From Flavobacteriales bacterium (GTDB lineage: Bacteria > Bacteroidota > Bacteroidia > Flavobacteriales_D > Sanyastnellaceae), in assembly GCA_028825055.1 (NCBI GenBank), contig JAPKAW010000014.1:1-18440 (forward strand): a stretch of 18,440 nucleotides of DNA, given 5' to 3'. The notes beneath the pieces were generated by a model, which had not been told where the DNA came from, did no database searches, and saw only the letters and a program-made list of their open reading frames with translations. The translations under genes and the position numbers were made by a program. Shown one piece after another: positions 7,924 to 15,966 of this stretch; position 1 is the first letter of the stretch; every line of letters begins with the position of its first letter.

Positions 7924-10301
7924 TCCTCCGTGTTCTCCAGTTCAGAAGATCGTTGTGATCGCTGCATTGGATTTTCATCACGAGTCGCCCCCCATCGAAG
8001 TTCGCTCTCAGATTTGAAGATTTCAAAACGGGAAGGTTCTGGCCGGGCAGGCCAGTAATTGTCTGACATGTCGACATCCGCAGTTTCCAACATGGGATCC
8101 AATGCAATGCGCACAGCAGGTGTTGGTGTCACAAACACTTTGGTCACGGTCGGCTCACTCATTTTCCAAATTTCAGCTGGAATATGATGCAACAGTTTCT
8201 CTCCATTGTCCAATTCGAATTCTACAATCAATGGCATCACCAAACCGCCTTTATTTCGAAAGGTGATCTCGTAGTAATTGTTACCGCTCTGAAGAAGTGC
8301 AATCTCCTCAGTATTCATTTTTTCCAAACGCTCTTGAGACTCCACCTTATCCAATTCCAATACCATAAACGGATCGGTTGTGGTATAGAAATCATGCAGT
8401 GATGGATCTGCCTCCAAATACGTTTCTGTGATGTAAGAAGCATCGCGAATTAAGGAAATGTCCGCGGGTTCATTTTCTGAAGCAGCTCGGTCAAAAGCAG
8501 ATTCGACATCCGGGTTCTGGGTATCGATTTGCAACCAACGCACTTGGTCCAATGCCATGTCTACATGATCCGTTGTGTAGAACCATCCGCGCCAGAACCA
8601 ATCCAAATCCACACTCGAAGCATCCTCCATGGTTCGGAAGAAATCAGCAGGAGAAGGATGTCTAAAAGCCCACCGACGCGAATACTCCTTGAATGCATAG
8701 TCAAACAGCTCCCGTCCCATAACCGTTTCACGCAGAATATTCAAAGCCGTTGCTGGCTTGCCATAGGCATTGTTTCCAAACTGATAAATCGATTCCGAAT
8801 TGGTCATGATCGGACTGATCCTTGATTTATCTCCACCCATGTAACTCCGAATATCACGGGCACTCCCCCGACGGGTCGGGTAGTTCCGATCAAACTCTTT
8901 TTCGGTGAGATATTGGACAAACGTATTGAGACCTTCGTCCATCCAAGTCCACTGCCGCTCATCAGAATTGATGATCATGGGAAAGAAATTGTGACCAACT
9001 TCATGAATGATTACGCTAATCATACCAATCTTAGTTCGCTCTGTATACGTCCCATCAGCCTCAGGACGTCCTCCATTGAAACAAATCATGGGGTATTCCA
9101 TACCAATCCACTTGGTGTGCACACTGATGGCCACTGGATACGGGTAATCGATTGTGAACTTCGAATACGTCTTGAGCGTTTGGGCCACCGCCTTTGTTGA
9201 GTATTGCTCCCACAAAGGGTTTCCTTCTTTGGGGTAAAAACTCATCGCCAATGGTGAGGTTCTGCCTACACGCACAGCCATAGCGTCCCAAATAAATTTC
9301 CTGCTCGAAGCCCATCCAAAATCGCGCACATTCTCGGCGTCAAAGACCCACGTTTTCGTTCCGGTTTCCTTATTCAATTCTGCTTCGCGAGCTTCCTCTT
9401 CTGTGACAATAATGACCGGCTGATCGTAGGCTGTTCTCGCTGCTTGCAATCGCTTTCGTTCGGTCGACGTCAAGACCTCCTTCTCGTTTTTCAGAACACC
9501 CGTGGACGCTACGACGTGATCTGAGGGGACATTAATTTCAACGTGATAATCGCCAAAATTTACCGTGAACTCTCCATTTCCAAGAAACTGCTTGTTCTGC
9601 CAGCCCTCATTATCGGCATACACCACCATGCGAGGATAAAATTGCGCAATGGTGTAGATATAGTTGTCCTCTTCTTCGAAGTATTCATATCCGCTTCTTC
9701 CACCAATGGCCATGCGATCATTTATGTTGAACCACCATGCCACATCAAAGACAAAAGATCCACCTGGCTTGATTGGATCGACTAAGTCAATCCGCATCAT
9801 GGTGTTGTTAATCGTATACGTCAGAGGCCTTCCTGATTCATCCGCCACATATTCAATATTGAACCCTCCGTCAAACGATGGCTCTAAACCTTGAATGTCC
9901 TCAAAGGAGTTGCGATCGCGCATACTTGACTGCTTGATCTTGTGACTATCACTGTCTTTTGCCCGCACATTTTGATCCAGTTGCATCCACAAGTAACGCA
10001 ACTCATCCGGACTGTTGTTGACATACAGGATACGTTCTTCGCCATCAATACGCTGGTTGGCATCGTCCAATGTGACGTCGATATTGTAATCAACTTGTTG
10101 CTGCCAATACGCATGTCCAGGAGCTCCAGACGCCGTTCTATAAACATTAGGCGTCGGCAACTCTTGTCCCAATTGTCTGAACTTATTGGTGTTGACATGA
10201 GGGACTTGAGCATCTTCTTGAGACTGGCTGACTGCAGAAAAAGCGCCAATGAAGAAAATCAGAGCGACAGCGGAAAAAAAGCAGGAAACAGGAGTTTTCA
10301 T
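7920..10301 (-). CDS. Secreted M1-family (gluzincin) metallopeptidase
   Basis: A 793-residue protein with an N-terminal signal peptide (MKTPVSCFFSAVALIFFIGA..., cleavage near residue 25). The M1 zinc site is complete: H433-E434-VG-H437 and the third ligand E456 in WMDEGLNTF, giving HExxH-18-E. GMEYPM at 400-405 corresponds to the GxMEN exopeptidase motif, here GMEYP, as often seen in this family's non-canonical branches. Y513 in NAYGKPATAL is the likely transition-state tyrosine. Beyond the catalytic part come the conserved DLDWFWRGWFYTTDHVD stretch (about 565-581) and a C-terminal beta region. It probably degrades peptides in the periplasm or outside the cell for nutrition. It is head-to-head with the SGNH lipoprotein gene (78-base gap). 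No T9SS sorting domain was recognised. Confidence 0.92.
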   Translation of the reverse strand: MKTPVSCFFSAVALIFFIGAFSAVSQSQEDAQVPHVNTNKFRQLGQELPTPNVYRTASGAPGHAYWQQQVDYNIDVTLDDANQRIDGEERILYVNNSPDELRYLWMQLDQNVRAKDSDSHKIKQSSMRDRNSFEDIQGLEPSFDGGFNIEYVADESGRPLTYTINNTMMRIDLVDPIKPGGSFVFDVAWWFNINDRMAIGGRSGYEYFEEEDNYIYTIAQFYPRMVVYADNEGWQNKQFLGNGEFTVNFGDYHVEINVPSDHVVASTGVLKNEKEVLTSTERKRLQAARTAYDQPVIIVTEEEAREAELNKETGTKTWVFDAENVRDFGWASSRKFIWDAMAVRVGRTSPLAMSFYPKEGNPLWEQYSTKAVAQTLKTYSKFTIDYPYPVAISVHTKWIGMEYPMICFNGGRPEADGTYTERTKIGMISVIIHEVGHNFFPMIINSDERQWTWMDEGLNTFVQYLTEKEFDRNYPTRRGSARDIRSYMGGDKSRISPIMTNSESIYQFGNNAYGKPATALNILRETVMGRELFDYAFKEYSRRWAFRHPSPADFFRTMEDASSVDLDWFWRGWFYTTDHVDMALDQVRWLQIDTQNPDVESAFDRAASENEPADISLIRDASYITETYLEADPSLHDFYTTTDPFMVLELDKVESQERLEKMNTEEIALLQSGNNYYEITFRNKGGLVMPLIVEFELDNGEKLLHHIPAEIWKMSEPTVTKVFVTPTPAVRIALDPMLETADVDMSDNYWPARPEPSRFEIFKSESELRWGATRDENPMQRSQRSSELENTED

Positions 10302-10379
10302 GAGTGCATTCGAATGGGTTCCAATTTACAGAGAAAGCAATGCTTCTTCCTACCTTTCAGACACCTAAGTCTAGAATCC
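10302..10379. promoter_or_regulatory. Short divergent promoter region (peptidase / SGNH lipoprotein)
   Basis: These 78 bases lie between two head-to-head starts and must hold control signals for both. On the minus strand a TAAATTGG element, one mismatch from TAnnTTTG, lies about 25 bases before the peptidase ATG. No matching TTTG at the expected spacing was found, so the assignment is weak. Confidence 0.3.
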
Positions 10380-11123
10380 ATGCTTCAGCGATTGAATTCC
10401 ACGTACACCGTCGTTTTTACCCTGTTTTTGTGGAGCTGTCAGCCGGAGCCAGCACAACCCAACTTGAGCGAATCGCAAACGGATCCCATTCCGTCAGAGA
10501 TTTCCGATCCCCAGTCCTTTCGATTTCTCGCTCTAGGAGATTCTTATACCATCGGTGAGTCCGTTGATTCGAGCTTGCGATGGCCAGAACAATTGGTTGA
10601 CCAGTTGTCTACGTGGATGCCAGAAGACACCTTAATTGACCCCGTCATTTTGGCCACGACAGGCTGGACGACTTCCAATTTGAGTCAAGCTCTTTTTGAA
10701 TCAGGCTATGAAGGAACAAACTGGGATTACGTGAGCCTTTTGATCGGAGTCAACAACCAGTACGAAGGGCTATCCTTGGAGCAATACGAAGTCGAATTTA
10801 CCGACCTCTTAAACCGTGCAATCACATGCGCAAATGGACGCACGGACCGGGTATTCGTAGTTTCAATCCCCGATTATGGCTTCACTCCATTTGGACAAAA
10901 CAACCAATCCACGATTAGTACAGAATTGTTTCAATTCAATGAAGCGTGTCGAAATTTGACTATTAGCGCTGGCGTCGCCCATTTTAACATCACCCCCATT
11001 TCACAGCAATGGCCGCAAATTGAAGGGCTTGTCGCATCGGATGGATTGCATCCGTCAGGGGAGCAATACGGACTTTGGGTTGACGCATTCGCCTCAGAAG
11101 TCAAGTCGCTTTTACGCCCCTAA
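10380..11123 (+). CDS. SGNH/GDSL-family hydrolase, predicted lipoprotein
   Basis: A 247-residue protein. The frame is open far upstream to 9942, but that extension is antisense to the peptidase gene. The ATG at 10380 gives a lipoprotein signal, with a hydrophobic stretch ending LFLWSC (C20). SGNH blocks are visible: the nucleophile motif ALGDSYTIGES (S55), the GVNN block (123-126, in place of GxND) and DGLHPS with the Asp/His pair D221 and H224. Proteins of this type are esterases, lipases or carbohydrate deacetylases; the substrate cannot be told from sequence. Lipidation would place it in the cell envelope. It converges with the GIN-domain gene, with only two bases between the stop codons. 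Confidence 0.88.
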   Translation: MLQRLNSTYTVVFTLFLWSCQPEPAQPNLSESQTDPIPSEISDPQSFRFLALGDSYTIGESVDSSLRWPEQLVDQLSTWMPEDTLIDPVILATTGWTTSNLSQALFESGYEGTNWDYVSLLIGVNNQYEGLSLEQYEVEFTDLLNRAITCANGRTDRVFVVSIPDYGFTPFGQNNQSTISTELFQFNEACRNLTISAGVAHFNITPISQQWPQIEGLVASDGLHPSGEQYGLWVDAFASEVKSLLRP

Positions 11124-11125
11124 CA

Positions 11126-11872
11126 TCACTCTTCCAGCAATTCGCCCGTGGATGTCGTTTCAAGTGTAACTTCAGTTGGATAGCCTCCGTGTACAATAAC
11201 ATCACCCGGTGAGTTGATCGCAACATACGCGTACTCTGTCGCTGCAAATTCTAGTGGAATAACCCCTGATTGATTGATAAATGCATACCGCGTTTGACAT
11301 TGGGAAGCATCCAATGCGCCCAATCCTGATGAATATGCTTGCAGCACATCCGCATGACCATGCACCTTTGCCGAAGCCGGTCCCGCGTGCAACTTGACCG
11401 TCACCGTATCTGCATTCACATTCAAGTTCAATTCGCTGGAGCTTGCAAATGCCTCGACGGAGAGGCTTCCCCCTTTCCAAACAGAGTCCATCAAGAATTC
11501 ACCTTGACCCCGTATTGCCAAAACATTCCACATACCACTTGTGATTTCGGCATGTACGACGGCATCCAACCTTCGCGCCCACTCGCAGCGGTCCAAATGG
11601 CCAATCACAAGATGGCCCCCTTCCCACTCGGCTGAAGCATATGACAAAAGATTTTCTGGACCCGTCCAGGTGACCGACACATCGGAAATGGAATCCCACC
11701 GCCACGTCACGTCAACGTGATCATGTATGGTCAGAGCTTGCAACTCCTTTTGGCTCCACGTTTGGGTTACCGTAGCTCGGTTCCCAGGGCGCATCCAACA
11801 CGACGCTTCATTGGAATCGCGACAACCGCAACAGGCCAACAACGCGATGCCGATGACTCCAAATTGCTTCAT
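11126..11872 (-). CDS. GIN-domain (DUF2807-like) predicted lipoprotein
   Basis: A 248-residue protein. Starting at the ATG at 11872 gives MKQFGVIGIALLACCGC, a lipoprotein signal with candidate lipidation at C14 or C17. A longer in-frame start at 11917 would bury the signal and is less likely. The body is almost all short beta strands, with 'ALTIHDHVDVTW' near the start resembling the opening of the putative auto-transporter adhesin head GIN domain. The ending (SPGDVIVHGG...) also resembles known members of that family. These domains form beta-helix-like folds in Bacteroidota envelope proteins and have no established function. Its ATG overlaps the mazG stop (ATGA), so the two genes are translationally coupled. 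The family call is by recognition, not by search. Confidence 0.7.
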   Translation of the reverse strand: MKQFGVIGIALLACCGCRDSNEASCWMRPGNRATVTQTWSQKELQALTIHDHVDVTWRWDSISDVSVTWTGPENLLSYASAEWEGGHLVIGHLDRCEWARRLDAVVHAEITSGMWNVLAIRGQGEFLMDSVWKGGSLSVEAFASSSELNLNVNADTVTVKLHAGPASAKVHGHADVLQAYSSGLGALDASQCQTRYAFINQSGVIPLEFAATEYAYVAINSPGDVIVHGGYPTEVTLETTSTGELLEE

Positions 11873-12675
11873 CCTTGACTGGAGTGATGTCCCAAAGCCT
11901 TTTTGGCAGCATCCCAATAGGTATCCATTTCCTTCAATTCCATGTCGCTCATCGACTTGCCCGCCTTGGTCACCTCCTTTTCCATGTGCTGAAATCGCGC
12001 TTTGAATCTTCGATTCGTCCTCTCGAGAGCCTCGTCTGGATTGATTCCCTTGAAACGCGCATAATTGATGAGAGCAAAAAGCACATCTCCGAATTCGTCT
12101 GCTGCACGATCACTGCCTGCCGCCACTTCATCTTGAAACTCCTTGAGCTCTTCTTCCACCTTGGCCCAAACCTGATCTTCATGATCCCAATCAAAGCCAA
12201 CACCTCGCACTTTATCTTGAATTCGATAAGCTTTAACGAGCGAAGGAAGGCTCGTAGGCACACCTTCCAAAACAGAGGAATTGCCCTCTTTAAGTTTCAG
12301 TTGTTCCCAATTTGCCTTGACCGTCTCCTCGTCTTCTGCAACCACATCCCCATAAATATGGGGGTGACGGGAAACCAATTTATCGCAAATACCATGCAAA
12401 CTATCGGCAATGTCCCACCCTCCATTCTCTATGGGTTGTTCACTAGCAATGCGCGCGTAGAAAACCATGTGCAGCATTAAATCGCCAGTTTCCTTTCTCA
12501 TTTCCTGCAAATCACCATCCAAAATGGCATCGGCTAGCTCATAGGTTTCTTCGATGGTCAAATGCCGCAAACTTTCCATAGTTTGCTTCTTATCCCAGGG
12601 ACATTTCTCGCGCAATTCATCCATGATCACCAGCAATCGTTCGAACGCCTTCAATTTCTCTTCCATGGTATGCAT
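11869..12675 (-). CDS. mazG: Nucleoside triphosphate pyrophosphohydrolase MazG
   Basis: MazG hydrolyses (d)NTPs to NMP and pyrophosphate, cleansing the nucleotide pool and affecting stringent-response nucleotides. The 268 residues contain two MazG domains. The first has CPWDKKQT (25-32), EETYE (42-46) and ETGDLMLH (62-69). The second has EEELKEF (174-180) and DEFGD (193-197), the acidic metal-binding helices. Both appear intact, which fits the active two-domain E. coli-type enzyme. A second ATG three codons in (12666) could be the true start. It is head-to-head with the PagL-like gene (36 bases) and overlaps the downstream lipoprotein gene by four bases. Confidence 0.95.
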   Translation of the reverse strand: MHTMEEKLKAFERLLVIMDELREKCPWDKKQTMESLRHLTIEETYELADAILDGDLQEMRKETGDLMLHMVFYARIASEQPIENGGWDIADSLHGICDKLVSRHPHIYGDVVAEDEETVKANWEQLKLKEGNSSVLEGVPTSLPSLVKAYRIQDKVRGVGFDWDHEDQVWAKVEEELKEFQDEVAAGSDRAADEFGDVLFALINYARFKGINPDEALERTNRRFKARFQHMEKEVTKAGKSMSDMELKEMDTYWDAAKKALGHHSSQG

Positions 12676-12711
12676 GCGGCAAAGTTACGTCGTGCTACCT
12701 TCGAAGTCGAG

Positions 12712-13833
12712 ATGTACCACAGTCTGAATCATCGACTCCTCATTCCCCTTCTTGCCTTTTGTATGCAAGGGATGGTGTTGCAATCCCAAGAATTGGCTGC
12801 GACACCCTACCATTGGCGTCCAGCGGAATACCGGCTATCAGGGGGCTATTCGCTTCCGCATCGCCATGAAATGCGCGCACTTGTTACGGGACACGCCTGG
12901 AGTACATCACTGATTTGGGGCAAGCACCTAGAAGGTGGATGGTCCAGTCATGGCAATCGACAGGGCGCTTGGCAAGGCGTCGAAGTGGCTGGAACGTGGG
13001 GAGGAAGTAAAGACTTAGGATGGATCGTCCATGCGATATGGCTCCACCGGAAGCCGCTCTTTGGAAACGCGTTTAGCGAATTTGGGCTTGGATTGGGATG
13101 GGCAACCTCTCCCTTCGACCCCTTGGAAGCGCCTCGTTCATTTGCCTTGGGATCTCATGTCAATGCCGTCTTGAGGGCAAACATTGGATATCATTGGGAC
13201 ATCCGTCATTTCGGACGCCTGCAGTTTGCCGGGGGACTCACCCATTTCAGCAATGGTGCCGTAGCACTTCCCAATCTTGGAATCAATCTGATCGGTGTCC
13301 ACCTCTCCGTTATTCCTTCTAAAGACCAGTATCAACCGACACTGAAAAAACTTGACGGGTTACCCGAAAAATGGCTCAGTCAAGGATGGCACTACGAGAC
13401 GACAGTGCGGATGGGAATCCGAGATATAGGTTTGCCGGGGGGAGTCCTTCACCCGACGAGTACCTGGATGAATACCGTTCATTATCGGCATCGAAAAGAA
13501 CAAAACTGGAGCGCGACAGCAGCCGTAGACCTCGGATTAAACCAAAGTCTAAGAGTAAACGGCGAACCTGAAGCCATATCCAATCCATCAAAAAGAATTC
13601 AAACAGCTCTTTTAATCGGAGCACGATGTCATTATGGCCGCACAGCGCTGACACTCATGCAGGGATGGATGATGAGCCATACAGATTCTGAATTGGGGAC
13701 ACGTCACTTGCATACTGCACTTCAACATGCACTCACACCTTCTTGGGGTATCGAGCTGGGACTGCGCTCTTTTCGATTGCGCGCGGACAGTCCCTTTTTA
13801 GGTGTCGTCTGGAGTCCAACTGCGTCTAACTAA
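12712..13833 (+). CDS. PagL-like acyloxyacyl hydrolase (outer-membrane lipid A deacylase family)
   Basis: A 373-residue protein with an N-terminal signal-like segment (MYHSLNHRLLIPLLAFC...) and alternating beta-barrel-like strands rich in Gly, Trp and Tyr. The open frame extends upstream to 12562, but that part is antisense to mazG; the ATG at 12712 sits just before the signal peptide. The motif THFSNGA...PNLGIN (177-192) matches the PagL active-site region, with H178 and S180 as the catalytic His and Ser. PagL removes the 3-O acyl chain of lipid A in the outer membrane. The protein is about twice as long as Pseudomonas PagL, as is usual for Bacteroidota members. The residue at the position of the third catalytic residue is Asn (N192), not Glu. 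Deacylase activity is therefore inferred and not certain. Confidence 0.75.
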   Translation: MYHSLNHRLLIPLLAFCMQGMVLQSQELAATPYHWRPAEYRLSGGYSLPHRHEMRALVTGHAWSTSLIWGKHLEGGWSSHGNRQGAWQGVEVAGTWGGSKDLGWIVHAIWLHRKPLFGNAFSEFGLGLGWATSPFDPLEAPRSFALGSHVNAVLRANIGYHWDIRHFGRLQFAGGLTHFSNGAVALPNLGINLIGVHLSVIPSKDQYQPTLKKLDGLPEKWLSQGWHYETTVRMGIRDIGLPGGVLHPTSTWMNTVHYRHRKEQNWSATAAVDLGLNQSLRVNGEPEAISNPSKRIQTALLIGARCHYGRTALTLMQGWMMSHTDSELGTRHLHTALQHALTPSWGIELGLRSFRLRADSPFLGVVWSPTASN

Positions 13834-13875
13834 TTGCCCCCTTTTATTGACTGACTTCTTGCGGCAACGCATTAA
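13834..13875. other. Short convergent gap
   Basis: These 42 bases lie between two convergent stops. A weak pair, TTGCC and GGCAA, is separated by a loop of more than 20 bases. No convincing intrinsic terminator is visible. Confidence 0.4.
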
Positions 13876-15651
13876 TTATGGGCAGACAATGCCGTATGCC
13901 GCCAAAAACATCAGTAAATCCGTTGATGTCACTTGGCCATCAGCGTTGATGTCTTCTGGACAGGAATTCTCCAAGCTCAGCTCGCAAGAACCGTCGTCCC
14001 ACACCGCTTCGGCATCATAATTAGCAGCGTCTGACCACGTACAACCGGCACATGATTCCACTTCGCACGAACCATCATCAACTCCAGCATCAGGATTATA
14101 GTTGCACGCAAATGAATACGTGCAGCCCCCTATGGTTCCTTCAGGAGTGCTCCATTGACCAAACAAACCAAGTTGTTCCATGTACGTCCAACACGTGAGC
14201 CAATTGGATTGATCCGGTGAAAATGCACCGATGTAATTGACCGGAACAAACCAAGCATTTGATGGCAAGTAAACCGAATCTATGATCAACGAATCATGTG
14301 TTGGCGTCAAATCAATGGGGTCTGTCACAAATCCTGATTCCGTCGCAAACACAAAGTCACAGCCGGGGTCTTCTGCGGCATTATTGTTCGCGACAAAGTG
14401 AGCTTCAACCTCTTCTTGTCCATTCCAAACAAACCCTTCATTGTACCAGATCATTTCAGATAGGGCTGAGCTATCCCCGATGTTCCAAAACCGATTGTTT
14501 TCAATGAGCGTTTCTCCAAATAGCAACAGTTCCCAAGCATCACATGGATCTTCATCTTCAAAATCAATTCCAAGCGCAAAATTAAGAAACAAGCTGTTGT
14601 GCAGGCGCACACCTGCTCCGTTGTGCAGTCTGATGGCCGTAGCTTCTCCACGTCCGACATAGGTTTGATTGTAAAGCAACGGATTGGAAAACGGCATGAA
14701 CGTCATGTCCACGTCGAATTCTTCATAATCGTCTCCTTCGTAATCGCCCGCCATTTCTCCTGCACCATTAAGTTCATCGGTAATGACAAAAATGAATTGG
14801 CCGTTTCCTTGCCATCCCTGATCGTATTCCAAACCATCTTCTTCATTGAAAGCAATGCCGAGGTGGCGCACATTCACGGTACCTCCAAAAATTTGAATAC
14901 CATCATCGCCACTCGCTACAGCTTCGATGTAATCCACTGTAGTAGCACTTCCCACGCCACACAGCGTAAATGCATTGGTCTCTAAACCATTTCCAAATTG
15001 GCTGATGCCTCGCGAAGTAGAACCATGGCGAATGCTCAAAAACTTCAGAACTCCAGAAGAGCCATCAGGATCCGTTCCATTGCCATAGACATGTCTGCTT
15101 TGACCTGACCAATCTTCAATGCCCTCGACTGTATCATCACCGTCATATGTATTCAACGTCCCATGGCCACAAACAATCAAACCGCCCCATTTTCCTCGGA
15201 GGTCATATCCCGAACTTCCGTCCATGGGATCCCCTTCGTATGTGAAAATGATGGGGCAATTGGATGTGCCTTCCGCTTGAATTTCCGCTCCTGCTGCAAC
15301 AACCAAACTCCCCGCTTCTTGATCAAATATGTAGTCTTCTCTCAAAGACGGATTGCCGTTTGGCAACGTATACGTCAACGTGTCTATCGCAAGTCCTTCC
15401 CGCCCCATGATGACCGTCCCTGGGTCAATGATCAATACATCGCCAGCATTGACAAAAACGGTTTCTATTAAAACATAGATACTATCACACGTCCAATGCA
15501 CCGTCCCCGTGCCCAATCCATCTGCATCATCCACATACGTTAACGGTCGATCGTCCATGGGTGGACATTCACAGGGGTCCAACTGCGCCCATAAGGAAGC
15601 AGGCAAAATGTAGCCCATGATGAACACCAATCGAATAACTACATGCCACAT
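13876..15651 (-). CDS. Secreted beta-helix-like protein with ACNY repeats and C-terminal dockerin-like loop
   Basis: A 591-residue protein with a signal peptide ending ...PASLWAQ (about residue 22). Residues 50-480 look like a right-handed beta-helix family widespread in marine Bacteroidota. Recognisable segments are AGDVLIIDPGTVI, KWGGLIVCG (154-162), GVLKFLSIRHG, LCGVGSATTVDYIE (230-243), DDGIQIFGGTVN and EEDGLEYDQGW. Two Cys-rich units follow: GCTYSFACNY...DDGSC (509-529) and GCTWSDAANY...DDGSC (537-556). The protein ends with CPEDINADGQVTSTDLL (564-580), a single EF-hand or dockerin-type loop (D567, N569, D571, Q573, D578), then LMFLAAYGIVCP. No classic type A T9SS sorting domain is seen. 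The role is unknown, perhaps adhesion or surface display. The same repeat family occurs in the large gene at the left end. Confidence 0.85.
   Translation of the reverse strand: MWHVVIRLVFIMGYILPASLWAQLDPCECPPMDDRPLTYVDDADGLGTGTVHWTCDSIYVLIETVFVNAGDVLIIDPGTVIMGREGLAIDTLTYTLPNGNPSLREDYIFDQEAGSLVVAAGAEIQAEGTSNCPIIFTYEGDPMDGSSGYDLRGKWGGLIVCGHGTLNTYDGDDTVEGIEDWSGQSRHVYGNGTDPDGSSGVLKFLSIRHGSTSRGISQFGNGLETNAFTLCGVGSATTVDYIEAVASGDDGIQIFGGTVNVRHLGIAFNEEDGLEYDQGWQGNGQFIFVITDELNGAGEMAGDYEGDDYEEFDVDMTFMPFSNPLLYNQTYVGRGEATAIRLHNGAGVRLHNSLFLNFALGIDFEDEDPCDAWELLLFGETLIENNRFWNIGDSSALSEMIWYNEGFVWNGQEEVEAHFVANNNAAEDPGCDFVFATESGFVTDPIDLTPTHDSLIIDSVYLPSNAWFVPVNYIGAFSPDQSNWLTCWTYMEQLGLFGQWSTPEGTIGGCTYSFACNYNPDAGVDDGSCEVESCAGCTWSDAANYDAEAVWDDGSCELSLENSCPEDINADGQVTSTDLLMFLAAYGIVCP
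13984..14127 (-). repeat. Pair of ACNY/DDGSC Cys-rich repeats
   Basis: Two tandem units (residues 509-556 of the beta-helix-like protein) share GCT....A.NY.....DDGSCE. They match the repeats of the large protein at 1-3487, so two separately located secreted proteins carry one repeat family. The units sit just before the dockerin-like end. Confidence 0.8.
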
Positions 15652-15744
15652 AATCCCTTGTTAAGCATTTAAAATACGAAATTTTAACGGCAATTCCTTG
15701 TGTTTAGGCGCATATACTTGATGCAAAGCGCTAAATTTACCTTC
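15652..15744. promoter_or_regulatory. Divergent region between beta-helix protein and NqrM-like gene
   Basis: This A/T-rich stretch of 93 bases lies between head-to-head genes. TATACTTG at 15713-15720 differs by one base from TAnnTTTG and would place transcription start just before the ATG at 15745. A good -33 TTTG partner was not found. In-frame starts at 15700 (GTG) and 15721 (ATG) would shorten this region. Confidence 0.3.
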
Positions 15745-15966
15745 ATGGAATGGAACGTAGTCTTACTTGCTATCGCATTAATAGCCATTGGTTTTGCTGG
15801 GATATCCATCAAGCTTCTGGTGAAGAAAGATGGAGAGTTTGCCGGAACTTGTGCCAGTTCCAATCCCCTTCTGAAAGACGAATCCGGGACGTGTTCCATT
15901 TGTGGATCCCGCCCTCAAGATGTCTGTTTGAGTGAGAACCCTGCAGACAGTCCTCCTCAAAGTTGA
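15745..15966 (+). CDS. Small one-TM four-Cys protein, NqrM-like Na+-NQR maturation factor candidate
   Basis: Starting at the ATG at 15745 gives 73 residues: one membrane helix (about 4-25, VVLLAIALIAIGFAGISIKLL), then KKDGEFAGTC and a short Cys-rich tail. The four Cys are C36, C50, C53 and C61, spaced GTC...C..C...C. NqrM (DUF539) of Vibrio has the same plan: one N-terminal helix, then a GSC motif and three further Cys, and it is needed to assemble the iron centre of Na+-NQR. Location next to apbE and nqrF supports this role. Unlike the other nqr genes it lies on the opposite strand, and its stop overlaps the apbE end by ten bases. Longer starts at 15721 or 15700 would add a short basic N-terminus. 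The family link is by eye. Confidence 0.65.
   Translation: MEWNVVLLAIALIAIGFAGISIKLLVKKDGEFAGTCASSNPLLKDESGTCSICGSRPQDVCLSENPADSPPQS

Noticed and set aside
9942..10379. Long N-terminal extension of the SGNH hydrolase frame
   Set aside because: It is antisense to the M1 peptidase N-terminus and would bury the lipoprotein signal; the ATG at 10380 gives a proper lipobox.
12562..12711. N-terminal extension of the PagL-like frame
   Set aside because: It is antisense to the start of mazG and precedes the signal peptide that begins at 12712.
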